Source of the DNA: Coprococcus phoceensis
Lineage (GTDB): Bacteria > Bacillota > Clostridia > Lachnospirales > Lachnospiraceae
Length of the DNA: 64,000 nt
Assembly (NCBI RefSeq): GCF_900104635.1
Contig: NZ_FNWC01000007.1
Span: 186,001 to 250,000, forward strand
Direction of reading: 5' to 3'
Part shown: positions 63,252 through 64,000 of the stretch, piece after piece
How positions within the stretch are numbered: position 1 is the stretch's first letter
Layout: each line of letters begins with the position of its first letter
Made by a program: the position numbers and the translations under genes
The notes under the pieces: generated by a model
What the model was told of the DNA's origin: nothing
Seen by the model: the letters and a program-made list of their open reading frames with translations, nothing else
Database searches by the model: none

Positions 63252-63386
63252 ATGTGGGTATTATTAAAAGACTTCCTGCTGGTATCTATGGGAATGGGTA
63301 TCGGCGTGGTCTTGATGTGTATTTTGAATGTCGGCAAAGAAGCTGACTATGAAATGAAACAATTAAAAGAAAGCGAGGAGAATTAA
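63252..63386 (+). CDS. DUF3789-like micro-protein, 44 aa
   Basis: MWVLLKDFLLVSMGMGIGVV with one membrane helix, then a short acidic tail KQLKESEEN. AGGAGTG lies upstream. Small DUF3789 proteins are always at this place after MobT in related elements. Its stop is directly followed by the next ATG. Confidence 0.82.
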   Translation: MWVLLKDFLLVSMGMGIGVVLMCILNVGKEADYEMKQLKESEEN

Positions 63387-63608
63387 ATGAATTTCGGACA
63401 AAATTTGTATCAATGGTTTTTATCAAATGCACAGAGCTTAGTGCTTATGGCGATTGTGGTTATCGGTATCTACTTAGGGTTCAAGCGTGAGTTTTCCAAA
63501 CTTATCGGCTTCTTGGTAGTTGCCTTGATTGCTGTCGGTTTGGTATTCAACGCTGGCGGTGTGAAAGATGTACTGTTAGAGCTGTTCAATAAGATTATTG
63601 GTGCATAA
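63387..63608 (+). CDS. TcpD-family membrane protein
   Basis: 73 residues with two helices (SLVLMAIVVIGIYLGFKREF and LIGFLVVALIAVGLVFNAGG); GAGGAG upstream. TcpD-like proteins are part of the conjugation channel of Gram-positive elements. Confidence 0.8.
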   Translation: MNFGQNLYQWFLSNAQSLVLMAIVVIGIYLGFKREFSKLIGFLVVALIAVGLVFNAGGVKDVLLELFNKIIGA

Positions 63609-63618
63609 AATTTTATTG

Positions 63619-64000
63619 TAGTGTTAATATACGAATGGTATAATATGGATATGAAGAAAGCGACAAACTTGAAGATATACAATAGAGAGCGTGATGAAAT
63701 GACGGATATTAGTGGTATTTTTTCAATAGGTAGTAGTACAAACCCTCAATGGATTTCATTATGTGGACATTTGGAAGCCATTATTGGAAATTATTTTCTT
63801 TCACAGGCGGGAAATCCAGAAGCATATTGGTATGCTATATACTATGACTCAACAATAGACAGATATAATGAATGTGTGGAAATAACAGATAAGAATTTAA
63901 TTGGTTATGTTTATTGTGATGATAGAGTAGCCTTTGTTTTGAACAGTTTCCTTGAAAAATTTATAAACGATACTGTAGATTATGATATTCATTATGTCGG
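63619..64000 (+). CDS. Cargo protein of the conjugative element (partial, runs off the window)
   Basis: The frame is read from ATG 63699 (GAGAG upstream), with an in-frame ATG at 63645, to the end of the window. It encodes MTDISGIFSIGSSTNPQWIS and YWYAIYYDSTIDRYNECVEI, an acidic Tyr-rich soluble protein of no recognised family. Its promoter region (GTATAATATGGATATGAAG and CGACAAACTTGAA) is nearly the same as that of the 54.1 kb hydrolase. Confidence 0.65.

Larger units (their letters stand above)
52181..64000. mobile_element. Tn916-family integrative conjugative element, one end plus transfer genes
   Basis: Gene order VaFE remnant, YdcP, YdcP, (cargo and IS91), FtsK-like TcpA, oriT, MobT, DUF3789, TcpD matches the orf23-orf22-orf21-orf20-orf19 side of Tn916-like elements. 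Integrase, VirB4 and channel genes would lie beyond the window. The left edge is disturbed by the mobilizable transposon. Confidence 0.85.

Noticed and set aside
1..64000. tRNA or rRNA genes
   Set aside because: No cloverleaf-like or rRNA-like conserved stretch was noticed on either strand; a dedicated scan was not possible.

Overview
The window reads as a low- to mid-GC Gram-positive gut anaerobe of the Lachnospiraceae type (Blautia, Dorea or Mediterraneibacter-like; the genus cannot be fixed from sequence alone). Supporting this are AGGAGG-type ribosome binding sites, a bile salt hydrolase, a CD1871A/4Fe-4S/thioredoxin redox cluster, a PTS sucrose operon, MOBV and Tn916-type mobile DNA and LPXTG-like surface protein remains. 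No tRNA, rRNA or CRISPR array was seen.

Layout. 1-5.3 kb: an IS110 tail, then a two-component system divergent from a micro-protein/ferredoxin-membrane-protein/thioredoxin-lipoprotein cluster. 5.3-11.1 kb: an insertion-sequence graveyard. It holds two different IS630-type elements (one using a programmed -1 frameshift), IS3 fragments, a dead MerR regulator and an ABC-ATPase stub, with an intact bile salt hydrolase in the middle. 11.1-15.1 kb: a regulatory module made of a frameshifted OmpR-like regulator, a promoter with five in-phase TGACAG repeats, a leader peptide with attenuator hairpins, a sigma-like protein and an XPD/DinG-type helicase. 15.1-17.0 kb: debris of a type II CBASS anti-phage operon (beheaded CD-NTase and the E2 part of Cap2), cut by a transposase fragment on the left and fused to a beheaded FtsX-like permease on the right. 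19.2-30.5 kb: ordinary chromosome, with a D-hydroxyacid dehydrogenase, NudC, YitT, PepT, scrR-scrA-scrB with clear operators, a TetR/antiporter pair (antiporter broken by two TAG codons) and a TIM-barrel protein.

30.5-38.8 kb: an Rhs polymorphic-toxin locus. A TPR/transmembrane/GGDEF protein is fused in frame to an Rhs core with a variable tip. Displaced Rhs core and tip pieces follow, and each tip is followed by a membrane protein that looks like its immunity partner. 38.9-52.2 kb: a mobilizable transposon (serine-recombinase remnant, TnpV, MOBV relaxase with an oriT-like region, CHC2 primase, VapE-like ATPase, TnpW). On both sides of the relaxase gene it carries arrays of short expression cassettes separated by near-identical repeats. 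Each spacer carries a terminator and/or the same promoter, and each cassette carries one or two small mostly membrane proteins. Several cassette products belong to the same family as the Rhs immunity proteins. 52.2-64.0 kb: one end of a Tn916-family conjugative element (VaFE surface-protein remnant, two YdcP proteins, FtsK-like coupling protein, oriT, MobT relaxase, DUF3789, TcpD) with cargo genes and an IS91-type element that brings its own tyrosine recombinase.

The most interesting reading is that the Rhs locus and the cassette arrays form one toxin/immunity economy: an Rhs gene that swaps tips, and a mobile bank of orphan immunity-like genes gained by recombination between spacer repeats. 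Homology and layout support this; function is inferred.
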